DNA of 64,000 nt from Actinomycetes bacterium. GTDB taxonomy: Bacteria; Actinomycetota; Acidimicrobiia; Acidimicrobiales; Palsa-688. Of the stretch, positions 18,148-27,054 are shown one piece after another; the stretch's first letter is position 1; every line of letters starts with the position of its first letter. The stretch covers positions 1-64,000 of the forward strand of contig JAJYMM010000062.1 of the NCBI GenBank assembly GCA_021787035.1, written 5' to 3'. Under the pieces are notes generated by a model. The model ran no database searches, was not told the DNA's origin, and worked only from the letters and a program-made list of their open reading frames with translations. The position numbers were made by a program, and so were the translations under genes.

Positions 18148-19033
18148 GGCCGTTCTCTCCGTACTGGGCCAGGAAGAGCTCTTCTAAGGACGGTTCTCGG
18201 CTCAACAGCTCGGTCACGCCCGCGGCCGCCAGGACCTTCACTAGCGGCTCGACGGACCCGCGGACCTGGCAACGGACCATCGAACCGTCGGCCTGCACCG
18301 CGCTCACCCCGGGTACCACCGACAGGTCGGGCACCTGACCGTCGAACCTCGCCTCGACCGTCAGTGCGCTCAAGTGACGCATCTCGGCCAACGTGCCCAT
18401 CTCGACCAGCTTCCCGTCGCGCAAGATGCCCACCCGGTCACACAGGGCCTCCACCTCGCTCATCATGTGGGACGAGAGGAACACGGTCTGGCCCCGATCC
18501 CTGGCCTCGCGGACGCAGTGGCGGAAGGCCTGTTCCATCAACGGGTCGAGGCCGCTTGTCGGTTCGTCGAGGATGAGCAGGTCGGGTCGGGCCATCAACG
18601 CGGCGATCAGGATGACCTTCTGATGATTCCCCTTCGAGTAGGCCCGTACCTTCTTGGTCGGATCGAGGTCGAAGCGCTCGATCAGTTCATCCCGGTAGGT
18701 CGTGTCGACCTGGCCGTGGACGCGGCCGAGCAGGTCCAGGGTCTCTGCGCCAGTCAGCGTGGGCCATAGGTTTGCCTCGCCGGCCACGAAGGCCAGCCGC
18801 CGATGGGTCTCCACCGGCTGGCGCTGACAGTCGACCCCGAAGATCTCTGCTCGCCCCTCGGTCGGACGACTCAGCCCCAACAGCAAGCGGATCGTGGTCG
18901 TCTTGCCCGCCCCGTTGGGCCCGAGGTACCCGACCACCTCGCCCTCCGCGACTTCGAGGTCCAGGTGATCGAGGGCCACGACGTCGCCGAAGCGCTTCGT
19001 TAGGCCATCGGTGCGTAGTGCCGTGGGTGCCAT
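18137..19033 (-). CDS. ABC exporter ATP-binding protein
   Basis: A 298-residue ATPase. Walker A is GPNGAGKTT, the signature is the variant YSKGNHQKV, and Walker B plus D-loop is LLILDEPTSGLDPLM; the H-loop is FLSSHMMSEVE. The C-terminal 80 residues form the accessory domain of drug-export ATPases (DrrA/CcmA type). ATG 19033 was preferred to TTG 19039 because GGAGG lies 8 bases upstream. It is the first gene of a three-gene operon with its permease and a TetR regulator. Confidence 0.88.
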   Translation of the reverse strand: MAPTALRTDGLTKRFGDVVALDHLDLEVAEGEVVGYLGPNGAGKTTTIRLLLGLSRPTEGRAEIFGVDCQRQPVETHRRLAFVAGEANLWPTLTGAETLDLLGRVHGQVDTTYRDELIERFDLDPTKKVRAYSKGNHQKVILIAALMARPDLLILDEPTSGLDPLMEQAFRHCVREARDRGQTVFLSSHMMSEVEALCDRVGILRDGKLVEMGTLAEMRHLSALTVEARFDGQVPDLSVVPGVSAVQADGSMVRCQVRGSVEPLVKVLAAAGVTELLSREPSLEELFLAQYGENGRAS

Positions 19034-19049
19034 GGGCAAAGCCTCCGAG

Positions 19050-19055
19050 ATTATA
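19050..19055 (-). promoter_or_regulatory. Probable -10 element of the ABC exporter operon
   Basis: A perfect TATAAT on the minus strand 17 bases before the ATPase start. The flanks contain TATAC and GTATA half-sites about 25 bases apart (19052-19085), a possible loose operator for the operon's TetR protein. No good -35 is visible. Confidence 0.5.
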
Positions 19056-19084
19056 CACGCGAATAGTTGACCAGGCCACTGTAT

Positions 19085-19387
19085 AGCGTCTGGAAGAGGG
19101 GCAGCAGCAACTGCGCCTATGCGTCGGGCCCGGCGACGCCGGCTGGGTCACGCTCCCTGTGGACGGTCGACCTGGTGGTCCTCTCGGCCGGCGCGTTCAC
19201 CCTCGGCGTAGACGAGCTATTCGTCCACATCGCGCCCGTGTTGCTCGGCGATGGCACCCGCGTGTTCTCAGCGCCAGGTGGTGCACGGGTGGCACTCCAG
19301 GCGCTCAGCGCCACACAGTCGGGGTCGGTTACCCACGTTCGCTACCGCGTCCTGAACACGAGCCCGCCGAACCGGCGGCCCGCATGA
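19085..19387 (+). pseudogene. C-terminal remnant of a RibD/DHFR-like reductase
   Basis: The frame ends with VDELFVHIAPVLLGDGTRVF followed by SAPGGARVALQALSATQS and VTHVRYRV, the C-terminal strand pattern of the RibD_C dihydrofolate-reductase-like family. The NADPH-binding N-terminal two thirds is missing and the preceding sequence does not match, so only a tail remains next to the exporter promoter. Confidence 0.6.
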
Positions 19388-19600
19388 GAAGCAGCGAGTC
19401 GGCCATGTGAGCCAGGTTTCCGAGTTGTGGTGAAGAGCTCTTGTGGCACGAAGCGCCGCCAGTCCAGGTCCCACCCGCTCGAAGACGAAGGTGCAGAGTT
19501 GGGCCCGCCGACGTGGTGTCCGAGGGTTCGTCCCGCCTGAGGGTCGCCCAGATGCGACCACCGCGTCAACCTCCAAGTACCTGGTGCTCCGAGACCTTGA

Positions 19601-20122
19601 TCAACTCGATGGACGCGACGCCCTTGCCATGTTGTCATGCCTGGCGGAGGCGGAACGCTTTGGAGCGGCTGGCCGTTCGTTAGATAGGAGGTAGCGCGGT
19701 CCCGTCCCGAGGCCGGCCGCTACATCGTCGGGATTGTAGAGCTTGCAGGAACGAAGCGACAGGCAACCGCAGCCAATGCAGGAGGTGAGTTCGTCGCGCA
19801 GCCGCTCCAATATTGCGATCTGTTCGTCTAGTCGCGGTCGCCACGCGGATGAGAGCCGGGCCCAGTCGGCCTTGGTCGGCGTGCGCGAGTCGGGCAGGGT
19901 GGCCAGCGCCGAGCGGATCTCTTCCAAGCTGAGTCCCACCTTCTGGGCCACCCGGATGAAGGCGATACGGCGCAGCGTGCTCCGTGCGTACCGGCGCTGG
20001 GACCCGACGGATCGGCTGCTGGCGATCAGCCCTTCAGCTTCATAGAAGCGCAGGGCCGAATGGGACAACCCCGTTCGGGCGGCCACCTCACCGATGCTGA
20101 GCAGTGCTTCTGGCACGAGCAC
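19601..20122 (-). CDS. soxR: Redox-sensing MerR-family activator SoxR
   Basis: A 173-residue MerR protein. The HTH is LSIGEVAARTGLSHSALRFY, a coiled-coil dimerisation helix follows, and the Cys motif CIGCGCLSLRSC (about residues 115-126) is the C-x2-C-x-C-x5-C ligand set of the [2Fe-2S] cluster. SoxR senses redox-cycling compounds and activates nearby detoxification genes. About 35 extra C-terminal residues (from GPRYLLSNERPAAPKRS) exceed the usual 150 and may come from read-through into unrelated DNA. No obvious target gene is adjacent. Confidence 0.87.
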   Translation of the reverse strand: MLVPEALLSIGEVAARTGLSHSALRFYEAEGLIASSRSVGSQRRYARSTLRRIAFIRVAQKVGLSLEEIRSALATLPDSRTPTKADWARLSSAWRPRLDEQIAILERLRDELTSCIGCGCLSLRSCKLYNPDDVAAGLGTGPRYLLSNERPAAPKRSASARHDNMARASRPSS

Positions 20123-20364
20123 AGCGTAACGCTCCTAAGTTCGTGGACCTCAAGTCAGGTCGAGGTAACAGGGACGGTACCAAGCAGGCCGCCCATCACA
20201 AGTACGGGCGCAAGCCGCGCAGGCTCCGGCCCGGCGATGCGGGCCGCTGATCTGGCGGCGGCCCGCACAACGGCGCTGGGCACAAAGAACGGTCCTGACT
20301 ATCAAGGAGCATCGTCACGCCGACACGAACCGTCACGTCCGACATCCATATCGACGCCGATCCC

Positions 20365-20745
20365 ATGAGGGTGTGCGCGGTGCTCGTCGAGCTCGATCGT
20401 TACCAGGAGTGGAACCCCCATATCCGTCGGGCCCACGGAGTGGTCACTGTCGGCAAGAAGGTGACCCTCAGGATGCACCCACCGAAGGGGCGGGCGGTCA
20501 CGATACGGCCACGCGTGACTTTCGCCGAGCCCGGCGTCGAGCTACGGCTCGTCGGGCGAGTCCCCGGTCTGTTCAGCGGCGAGCACCGCTTCGTGCTCAG
20601 GCCATCTGGACAGGGAACGCATCTCGAGCAGAGCGAGACCTACCGGGGCCCGATCGTCGCCTTCCTCTCGGGGGCGATACGTGCCTCGCGTACGAGCTTC
20701 GAGACGAGCAACCGGGCTCTCAAGGATCGCGCCGAAGCCACGTGA
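20365..20745 (+). CDS. SRPBCC-family protein
   Basis: A 126-residue START/Bet v1-like protein with the VLVELDRYQEWNPHIRRAHG opening and the pattern RVTFAEPGVELRLVGRVPG, then EHRFVLRP and THLEQSETYRG. The homologous frame (VTPTRTVTSDIHIDADP) continues upstream to about 20311 without a usual start codon; the nearest candidate there is ATC after AAGGAG, so the natural start may have been mutated. From ATG 20365 the first strand would be missing. Ligand unknown. Confidence 0.65.
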   Translation: MRVCAVLVELDRYQEWNPHIRRAHGVVTVGKKVTLRMHPPKGRAVTIRPRVTFAEPGVELRLVGRVPGLFSGEHRFVLRPSGQGTHLEQSETYRGPIVAFLSGAIRASRTSFETSNRALKDRAEAT

Positions 20746-20845
20746 GCCTTGGTCATGGTGGCGAGGTGGTCAGCCAGCTCCGGGTTCGTCGTTGCGGGGG
20801 TGACGTCCTGATAGGGGCGTGCTGATGCCCGTGCTGCCCGTGCCG

Positions 20846-21735
20846 TCATCCGACGATGGCGGTGACGTCGATCGCACCGAGCCGCTCGGGGTCGACGATC
20901 GCGTCGATCTCGACGATCCGTCTCTCCGAGACGGTGAAGCCCATAACTGCGACCAGCTGACCGTGGAGCATCACGACCACCCCTGCGCCGCCGTTGACGA
21001 GGACGGGGTGCTTGGGGACGGAGGGGTCTGCCGTGCCAAGGGCTCGACGAGCGACGGGCTCGGACCCGCGCAGGACCATGGACAGGCCCGGGTGAGCCGA
21101 GCCCGCGTCGCAACGCAGCACGACGTCGGGGTCCAGGATCGCCAAGAGGGCCTCGAAATCGCCACGGTGGGCCGCCGCGAAGTACGCGTCCACCGCCTCA
21201 CGTTGGCGGTCGGGCTCGCGCTCTGGGGTTCGGACGTCGGCCGCTCTGACCCTGCGCCGTGCCCGGCTGGCGAGCTGTCTCGTCGCCACTGCCGTCCGCC
21301 CTGCCATGGGGGCGATCTCGTCGAAGGTCAGGTCGAACATGTCGTGCAGGACGAACGCGAGGCGCTCTGCAGGGGCCAGGGTCTCGAGCACACCACCTGC
21401 AGCGCCAAGCCGACCGAGTCGGCCAAGAGCACCTCGTCCTCGGGGCTGACCTGGTCAACCCGGCTGATGAGCGGATCGGGCACGTGGGCCCCCATGGGCT
21501 CCTCCCGTCGCGTGCTGCGCGCCCGCAGGGCGTTGAGGCACACTCGCACGACGATCGTGGTCAAGAAGGCATCAAGGTTCTCGACGCCATCGGCGCTCGA
21601 CCGGCTGAGTTGCAGCCACACCTGCTGGACGGCATCGTCGGCCTCGTCGAGCGAGCTGAGCATGCGGTAGGCGATCGCCCGTAAGCGGGCCCGGTTCTGC
21701 TCGAAGCGCTCGACCAGCGGGCTCGGATCGGCCAT
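20846..21735 (-). pseudogene. SigJ-type ECF sigma factor with SnoaL-like tail, frameshifted
   Basis: The first frame (from ATG 21735) has the sigma-70 region 2 (RLRAIAYRMLSSLDEADDAV, QQVWLQLSR) and reaches LADSVGLALQVV. The second frame resumes exactly there as VLETLAPAERLAFVLHDMFD, giving region 4 and then a SnoaL-like domain (DAYFAAAHRGDFEALLAILD) to 20846. A 2-bp TG duplication in GTGGTGTG near 21390 explains the shift. The rest is intact, so it is either a recent mutation, a phase-variable site or a sequencing error. Confidence 0.75.
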
Positions 21736-21809
21736 CGGTCACACTCCTCTGTCCTCACGTGTCGTAGGTATGACACCCCACGATTGCTCACTGTGACACG
21801 GAGACGCAC

Positions 21810-22364
21810 ATGGAACGCCCGACATCGACCGCGCAGCTGCAGGATGGCGCCCTGGCCGGGAACTGGTGCCTCGACCCACGCCGCTCCAGCGTCGAGTTCA
21901 CGACCAAGGCGCTCTGGGGCCTCGTCCCGGTCATGGGGGTGTTCCACAAGTTCAGCGGCAGCGCAGCGGTCGTTCCCTGTGGGCAGGTCAGAGGCACCCT
22001 CACCGTGAAGACCGCGTCGGTCGACACGAAGAACACCCGCCGGGACCAGCACCTGCGCTCGGCTGACTTCTTCGACAGCGACAACCATCCTGACATCACC
22101 TTCGTCGCAGATGCCATCCAACCCTTTGCTCGTCGTGTCACCGTGACTGGGACGCTGTCCGTGCGTGGCCGGTCCAAGCGAATGTCGCTCGACGCCACGG
22201 CGAGCTTTGGCCATGACCGCGAGCTCTGCCTCGACGCCGAGGCACGCATCGACCGCGCCGACTTCGAGATGACGTGGGGGAGGCGAATGGGCGTGGGAAT
22301 GGTCACCGCCGTGGAGGTCCACCTGGTGTTCACGCCGCCTGCCCCGATAAAGGGTGCCTCGTGA
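21810..22364 (+). CDS. YceI-family protein
   Basis: A 184-residue protein with the lipocalin-like YceI pattern: WCLDPRRSSVEFTTKALWGL, VMGVFHKFSG, VKTASVDTKNTRRDQHLRSA and FFDSDNHPDITFVADA. The family binds isoprenoid-like hydrophobic molecules. No signal peptide is visible, so it is probably cytoplasmic. It is divergent from the SigJ-like gene and overlaps the downstream SnoaL-like gene by 4 bases (GTGA). Confidence 0.85.
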   Translation: MERPTSTAQLQDGALAGNWCLDPRRSSVEFTTKALWGLVPVMGVFHKFSGSAAVVPCGQVRGTLTVKTASVDTKNTRRDQHLRSADFFDSDNHPDITFVADAIQPFARRVTVTGTLSVRGRSKRMSLDATASFGHDRELCLDAEARIDRADFEMTWGRRMGVGMVTAVEVHLVFTPPAPIKGAS

Positions 22365-22828
22365 GCCAAGAGCGAGCGGGTGACCTTCAGGCCGTCGCCG
22401 ACCGCGTCCTCATCGAGGCGCTGTGTGCCGAGTTCACCGACGCCGTCATGTCGGGCGACGCCGAGCGCCTTGCCTTCCTGTTCACCGAGGACGGCGTCGT
22501 GCGGATGCCGCACGCCAAGGTCGAGGTCATCGGCCGCGAAGCGCTTCGCAGCGCGGCGAGGCGGCTCCAGGGCTCGTGGGAGTACTTCGTCCAGACCGTC
22601 CACCCCGGCTCGATCGAGCTCGACGGCGACAGTGCGTCGGGACGGGCCTACATCGCCGAGCTCGGTCGCCTTCGCGACGGCAGCTCGCATAGCAATTACG
22701 GTGTCTACCACGACCGGTACCGCCGGACCCCGGCCGGGTGGAAGTTCTCCGAACGTGTCTACGAGGTCAGGTACGTCGACACGACCAGCCTCACGGGATC
22801 GCCACCCGGCCTGCTGGGTGGTCACTGA
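22361..22828 (+). CDS. SnoaL-like/NTF2-family protein
   Basis: A 155-residue NTF2-like protein: ALCAEFTDAVMSGDAERLAF, LFTEDGVVRMPHAKVEVIGR, a central YFVQTVHPGSIELDGDSASG and a terminal YRRTPAGWKFSERVYEVRYV. The GTG overlaps the YceI stop. Relatives often accompany SigJ-type sigma factors, whose own tail has the same fold, so the divergent sigJ remnant and this pair may have formed one unit. Function unknown. Confidence 0.78.
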   Translation: MSQERAGDLQAVADRVLIEALCAEFTDAVMSGDAERLAFLFTEDGVVRMPHAKVEVIGREALRSAARRLQGSWEYFVQTVHPGSIELDGDSASGRAYIAELGRLRDGSSHSNYGVYHDRYRRTPAGWKFSERVYEVRYVDTTSLTGSPPGLLGGH

Positions 22829-22889
22829 CCGGCACCGTGTCGTACGCCGGCCCTGGAGCGCGACGTACCTGTCGTCAGTTGGCCCCTGG

Positions 22890-22910
22890 CCCTGCCACCG
22901 AGTGGCAGGG
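22890..22910 (+). terminator. Terminator-like hairpin after the YceI/SnoaL pair
   Basis: CCCTGCCAC-CGA-GTGGCAGGG is a perfect 9-bp stem with a 3-base loop, 62 bases after the SnoaL-like stop. No T-run follows, so termination is likely but not certain. Confidence 0.45.
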
Positions 22911-23034
22911 ACTTCAGACGACCAGCTCCACCGGAGCCCGGACCGGTTGGGCCGCTCCTGGGTGCTGCCAGCTGGGTACAGGGCCCGGGGAACGTTGGGT
23001 GGCTGGGGCGTAAGACACGTCAGAGGGAACTTGC

Positions 23035-23655
23035 GTGCACCTGATGCGTAAGACAGTGGTGATGAGGGCGGGAAGCGAGGAGGACGCGGCGCTGATCCGG
23101 GTGGCCCAGAGCGAGCCGGCCGCGTTTGGCGCGCTGTTCGATCGCCACTTCGCCACGGTCTACCGGTTCTGCGAGCGCCGGGTCGGTCGCGGCCTGGCAG
23201 AGGACCTGGCGGGGGAGACGTTCCGGCGTGCATTCGAGGCCCGCAGCACGTATGACCTGAGCCATCCCAACGCCCTTCCCTGGTTGTTCCGCATCGCCCT
23301 CAACCTGGTGCGCGACGCGCTGCGCGCGAGGGGGGCCGAGGACCGTACCTACGCCCGGCTGCGGGCCCTGGCCGTGCCCGGGGCGTCCCGCGAGGACGAC
23401 CGCGTGGCGCGGACTGCCGAGGCGCGCGCCGACCTCGCACGGCTGGCTCGCCTCCTTGTGGCCGAACCTGAACAGGACGTGGACGCCTTGTTCCTCCACA
23501 TCTGGGACGGCTTGAGCTACCTCGAGGTGGCGGCGGCCCTTGGGGTGCCCGTCGGCACGGTGCGATCCCGCCTGAGCCGGCTCCGCCGTCGCCTTGAAGA
23601 AGGGATGGGCGACCGGGCCGGCGCGCCGACCGCCCAGCTGAAGGTGGGGGAGTAG
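23035..23655 (+). CDS. ECF-type RNA polymerase sigma factor
   Basis: A 206-residue sigma-70 family protein. Region 2 is AFGALFDRHFATVYRFCERR, then EDLAGETFRRAFEARSTYDL and ALPWLFRIALNLVRDALRAR; region 4 is DALFLHIWDGLSYLEVAAAL, then GVPVGTVRSRLSRLRRRL. The GTG start has AGAGGG 7 bases upstream; ATG 23062 is an alternative. It is followed after 2 bases by a single-span membrane protein, the usual sigma/anti-sigma-like layout. Confidence 0.85.
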   Translation: MHLMRKTVVMRAGSEEDAALIRVAQSEPAAFGALFDRHFATVYRFCERRVGRGLAEDLAGETFRRAFEARSTYDLSHPNALPWLFRIALNLVRDALRARGAEDRTYARLRALAVPGASREDDRVARTAEARADLARLARLLVAEPEQDVDALFLHIWDGLSYLEVAAALGVPVGTVRSRLSRLRRRLEEGMGDRAGAPTAQLKVGE

Positions 23656-23657
23656 CT

Positions 23658-24536
23658 ATGGACCGGATCGCAGAGCTCGTGCACCAACTCGAACCGGAGA
23701 CCGGGCCACCGCCGCCAGAGGTCCAGGCCCGCCAGCGCGAGGCGCTGCTCGCCTCGATGGTGCAGGCGGACGGCGCCGGTCCGCGCCCACCACGCTGGCG
23801 TCCTCGAAGTGGCTCCTGGCTGGTCGCGATCGCCGGTGCTGCGGCGGTGGCGGTCGTCGTGGCGACGGTGCTTCCCGGTCCATCGTCGCCTTCACGCCCA
23901 TCCTCGCACCCACCAGCCGGTGGGCCCGCCACCTCGGCCGTGCTCACGGCCGTAACGAGAGCGTTGACGGGCGCCAGCGGCGACGTCGAAGAGGTCCGTA
24001 CCACGGCGTCGGTCCTCTCGGCCACCTCGTGGGTGGACCTCGCCACCGGGGCGTGCCGCGCCGACACCTCGGTCAACGGGCGACCGGCCTTGACGGTCTT
24101 CGACGAGCACGGTAAAGCCGTCATTATCGACTACGGCCATCGGCAGTGGTGGGCCCGCGGCTCCGGAGGCGTGACCTGTCAGCCGCTGACCCCTCGGAGG
24201 ATCGAGGCTGCCTTGGCCACCGGCCGTTACCGGCTCGCCGGCCACGCCACCATCCAGGGCCAGCAGTCCCTCGAACTCGCGTCCACGACGACGTCCTCGG
24301 GCCCACACCCGGTGCCCAAGCTGACGACGCTGTGGGTGAACGCCACGACCTACCTGCCGGTCCAGTCGACGTCGACCGGGCATGTCGGCGAGCGGACCCT
24401 CTTCACCTGGCTGCCGGCCACGGCCGCCAGCACGGCGGCGCTCAAGATCGCCGTCCCCGTCGGCTTCCAATGGGTGCCGGCGCCACCCGTCCAGCAGGTG
24501 ACGACACCGACGGCAGGACCACCATCCAGGCGGTAG
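23658..24536 (+). CDS. CU044_5270-like membrane protein, sigma-linked
   Basis: A 292-residue protein: a 50-residue cytoplasmic part (RIAELVHQLEPETGPPPPEV), one membrane span (SWLVAIAGAAAVAVVVATVL) and an extracytoplasmic domain of about 200 residues with TSWVDLATGACRADTSVNGR and TTLWVNATTYLPVQSTSTG. The architecture is that of CU044_5270-type proteins that follow ECF sigma factors in actinobacteria. No zinc anti-sigma HxxxCxxC motif is visible in the N-terminal part, so an anti-sigma role is an inference from position only. Confidence 0.7.
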   Translation: MDRIAELVHQLEPETGPPPPEVQARQREALLASMVQADGAGPRPPRWRPRSGSWLVAIAGAAAVAVVVATVLPGPSSPSRPSSHPPAGGPATSAVLTAVTRALTGASGDVEEVRTTASVLSATSWVDLATGACRADTSVNGRPALTVFDEHGKAVIIDYGHRQWWARGSGGVTCQPLTPRRIEAALATGRYRLAGHATIQGQQSLELASTTTSSGPHPVPKLTTLWVNATTYLPVQSTSTGHVGERTLFTWLPATAASTAALKIAVPVGFQWVPAPPVQQVTTPTAGPPSRR

Positions 24537-24541
24537 CGCGC

Positions 24542-26179
24542 ATGGTCGATGCCGGCGAGGAACGCGCGAGCACACCGATGGGCCGGGGCAGCACGCACGC
24601 TGACCCCGAGCCAGTCGTGCAAGGCACGTCACGAACGATCTCGCTCGGGCCGAGACGGCGCCCTCGATCGCGCCAGGCCGCGGTGATAACCGCCGGAGCG
24701 CTCGCTCTCGGCGTGGCCGTGGCGGCCTGCGGTGGCCCTTCGACGCCGGGCGCAGCCACCGCCCTGACCACCACCGGCGTGCCGGGTGGAGGTGGCAGCC
24801 AGGCGACCGGACTGGCGGCGTACACCCTCTGCATGCGCGCCCACGGCGTGGCGAACTTCTCCCCCCACCCCACCAGCAGCGTGGGGATCCCGAAGCGCAA
24901 CCGCCACCACGAGAGCCTCCAGCAGCTCAAGGTCACCAAGTCGCATTTCCTGGCCGCCCGCAAGGCCTGCGAGCCGCTGCTCCCCGCCGGAGCGACTGGC
25001 GGTGGGCCCTCGGGCGCGCTGGCGCCCAAAGCCGACCCCTTCTACCGCTGGAGCGGGCCGCTCGCCCATGACGTGCCCGGGACGGTCCTGCGGTCGCGGA
25101 CGATCGCGTTGCCTGACGTCGGGGCGACCAGGCCGGTGAGGGCGGCCCAGCTCCTCTACGTCACCACCGACGAGCTCGGTCGCAGGACGGTCTCGGTGGC
25201 CACCGTGCTCCAGCCCGGCGCCAAGGCGGCGCCACCAGCCCCCCGACTGGTCTCCTACCAGGCCGCATACGACGCCCTCGGGACCCAGTGCGACCCCAGC
25301 TACACCCTCCGGTTGGGCGCTTCGACCGCCGCGCCGGTCCTGCCCTACCTCGCTGCGGGCGACACTGTCGTCAGCGCCGACTTCGAAGGAGAAGACCTCG
25401 CCTTTGGCGCTGGCCAGCAGGGCGGCTACGAGGCCCTCGATGCCATCCGGGCGGCCGAGACGTGGCTCGGGGCGGCGGAGGCCTCCATGCCTGTTGGGAT
25501 GGTCGGCTACTCCGGGGGCTCTGTCCCCACGGAGTTCGCTTCCGAACTGGCGCCCACCTACGCCCCCCACCTCGACATCGTCGGCGTCGCCGAGGGCGGG
25601 ATCCCCGTCGACCTGTTCCACAACCTCGCCTATGTCGACCACCCCGCGTCGAGCTGGAACTGGGTCATCCCCGTCCACCTGGTCGGACTCGCGCGGGGCT
25701 TCGGCCTCAAGCACCTCGCCAGCTACCTCACCGCAAAGGGGAGCGCCGTCGTGCGCAGCGACGAGACCCGGTGCGTCGGTGGCTTCGATGGCCTCACGAC
25801 CGCGCAGCTGTTCAAGCCCCAGTACCGGGACATCGAGAAGGACCCGGTCCTTGCCCGCATGATCGACCACGTCATAATGGGCCGGACGGGCACCCCGCGC
25901 GGCCCGCTTTTCATGGGTGTTGGTCTCTCGGGCCCGACCGGTGACGGGGTCATCGTCACCAAGGACGTCCAGGGCCTCGCCCACACCTACTGTGAGCGGA
26001 AGGTCCCCGTCGAGCTCCACATCTACACCGGGCTCGACCACCGCCAGGCCGCCGCACCCTTCTTGAGCGAGGCGCAGAGCTTCTTGGCCCAGCGCTTCGA
26101 GAACCTGCCGTTCCATAACGCCTGCGCTGGGATCGGCCCGGGCAACTCGATCGCCCCCGTGCCGGTGCCGCCATCATGA
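24542..26179 (+). CDS. Secreted lipoprotein-like lipase with N-terminal CMRxHGV domain
   Basis: About 545 residues from ATG 24542 (ATG 24578 is possible). After a basic leader comes AVITAGALALGVAVAACGG, a lipobox-like signal ending in Cys. Residues about 100-160 (LAAYTLCMRAHGVANFSPHP, then HFLAARKACEPLLPAG) form the CMRxHGV domain seen in actinobacterial lipoproteins. The rest resembles the LIP secretory lipase family, with nucleophile motif VGYSGGSV and a late GLDHRQAA His region. It is the third gene of the sigma-factor unit, 5 bases after the membrane protein, so it may be a target of that signalling pair. Confidence 0.75.
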   Translation: MVDAGEERASTPMGRGSTHADPEPVVQGTSRTISLGPRRRPRSRQAAVITAGALALGVAVAACGGPSTPGAATALTTTGVPGGGGSQATGLAAYTLCMRAHGVANFSPHPTSSVGIPKRNRHHESLQQLKVTKSHFLAARKACEPLLPAGATGGGPSGALAPKADPFYRWSGPLAHDVPGTVLRSRTIALPDVGATRPVRAAQLLYVTTDELGRRTVSVATVLQPGAKAAPPAPRLVSYQAAYDALGTQCDPSYTLRLGASTAAPVLPYLAAGDTVVSADFEGEDLAFGAGQQGGYEALDAIRAAETWLGAAEASMPVGMVGYSGGSVPTEFASELAPTYAPHLDIVGVAEGGIPVDLFHNLAYVDHPASSWNWVIPVHLVGLARGFGLKHLASYLTAKGSAVVRSDETRCVGGFDGLTTAQLFKPQYRDIEKDPVLARMIDHVIMGRTGTPRGPLFMGVGLSGPTGDGVIVTKDVQGLAHTYCERKVPVELHIYTGLDHRQAAAPFLSEAQSFLAQRFENLPFHNACAGIGPGNSIAPVPVPPS

Positions 26180-26414
26180 CGAGCCGTGCCGACGAGGGTG
26201 GTGGTCGCTCACGTCGCGGGCGCACCGTGAGTTACGGGCCTTCCAAGGCGCCCGGGCTGCCAGCGAGACCGCGGGTACGCAGCAGCGGGCCGGGTCTCTC
26301 GCGGGCGACTGGACCGGCGTGCCATGGGCCGGTTCGCGCGCGGAGCCGGGACATGATCCGATCGGGAGCGGTACCCTCAGCTAACTGCTGTGTTTCGCGA
26401 GGAGGGCCCACAGC

Positions 26415-26825
26415 ATGAAAGACGAGGAGAGCCCGTCAACCCAGCCGGGCGACCTTGGGCGCTTCGTGCGTCAGAAAACGATCCTGCTCAAGACGAAAAA
26501 GCGCGACGGCACCTGGGTGGCCACGCCCGTGAGCATCGTGGTCGACCATGACCGCGCCTACGTGCGTACCTATGACAAGTCCTGGAAGGCCAAACGGCTC
26601 CGCAATTTCCCCGAGGTGCGTTTCGCGTCCTCCACGTTCCGTGGCAAGCCGACGGGCCAGGAGCTGCACGCTCGGGCGCGCCTCTTGGACGGCGAGGAAG
26701 CCAAAACCGCGGCGCGCCTTCTCGCCCGCAAGTACCCCGTCTTGCACGGTGTGCTCGTACCGCTCTCGCACAAAGTGATGCGCACGAAGACGCTGCATTA
26801 CGAGCTGAGTGGGGTTGCAAGCTGA
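26415..26825 (+). CDS. PPOX-class F420-dependent oxidoreductase
   Basis: A 136-residue split-barrel protein with ILLKTKKRDGTWVATPVSIV, DHDRAYVRTYDKSWKAKRLR and VRFASSTFRGKPTGQELHAR, the signature of the actinobacterial F420 PPOX subgroup often annotated as nitroreductase-like. The central KSWKAKRLRNFPEV supplies the basic patch for the F420 phosphate tail. It is preceded by a GAGGAGGG ribosome site and stands alone. Confidence 0.82.
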   Translation: MKDEESPSTQPGDLGRFVRQKTILLKTKKRDGTWVATPVSIVVDHDRAYVRTYDKSWKAKRLRNFPEVRFASSTFRGKPTGQELHARARLLDGEEAKTAARLLARKYPVLHGVLVPLSHKVMRTKTLHYELSGVAS

Positions 26826-27054
26826 GCGAGGGCTCGCGACCGCCTGGCGGGTTGGGCCGCAACCGCCTCAGCGGGACGAGCTCGGCTTCGCCGGCGCGCC
26901 GGCGCTAGCCATAGAGGGTGGTGGATCCGTGGGATGGACCGAACCAGCGGGGCAACCAGCGGCGATCAGACCGGACTACCGCCTGTCACTGCAACCCGAT
27001 CGGTTACCGGGTATCGGTCCGGTCAGTCTTGCCGGCACAGGGTAACGTCGTCGC

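Noticed and set aside
24146-24541. N-terminal extension of the lipase frame
   Set aside because: It overlaps the membrane-protein gene in another frame and has Arg/His-rich shadow composition.
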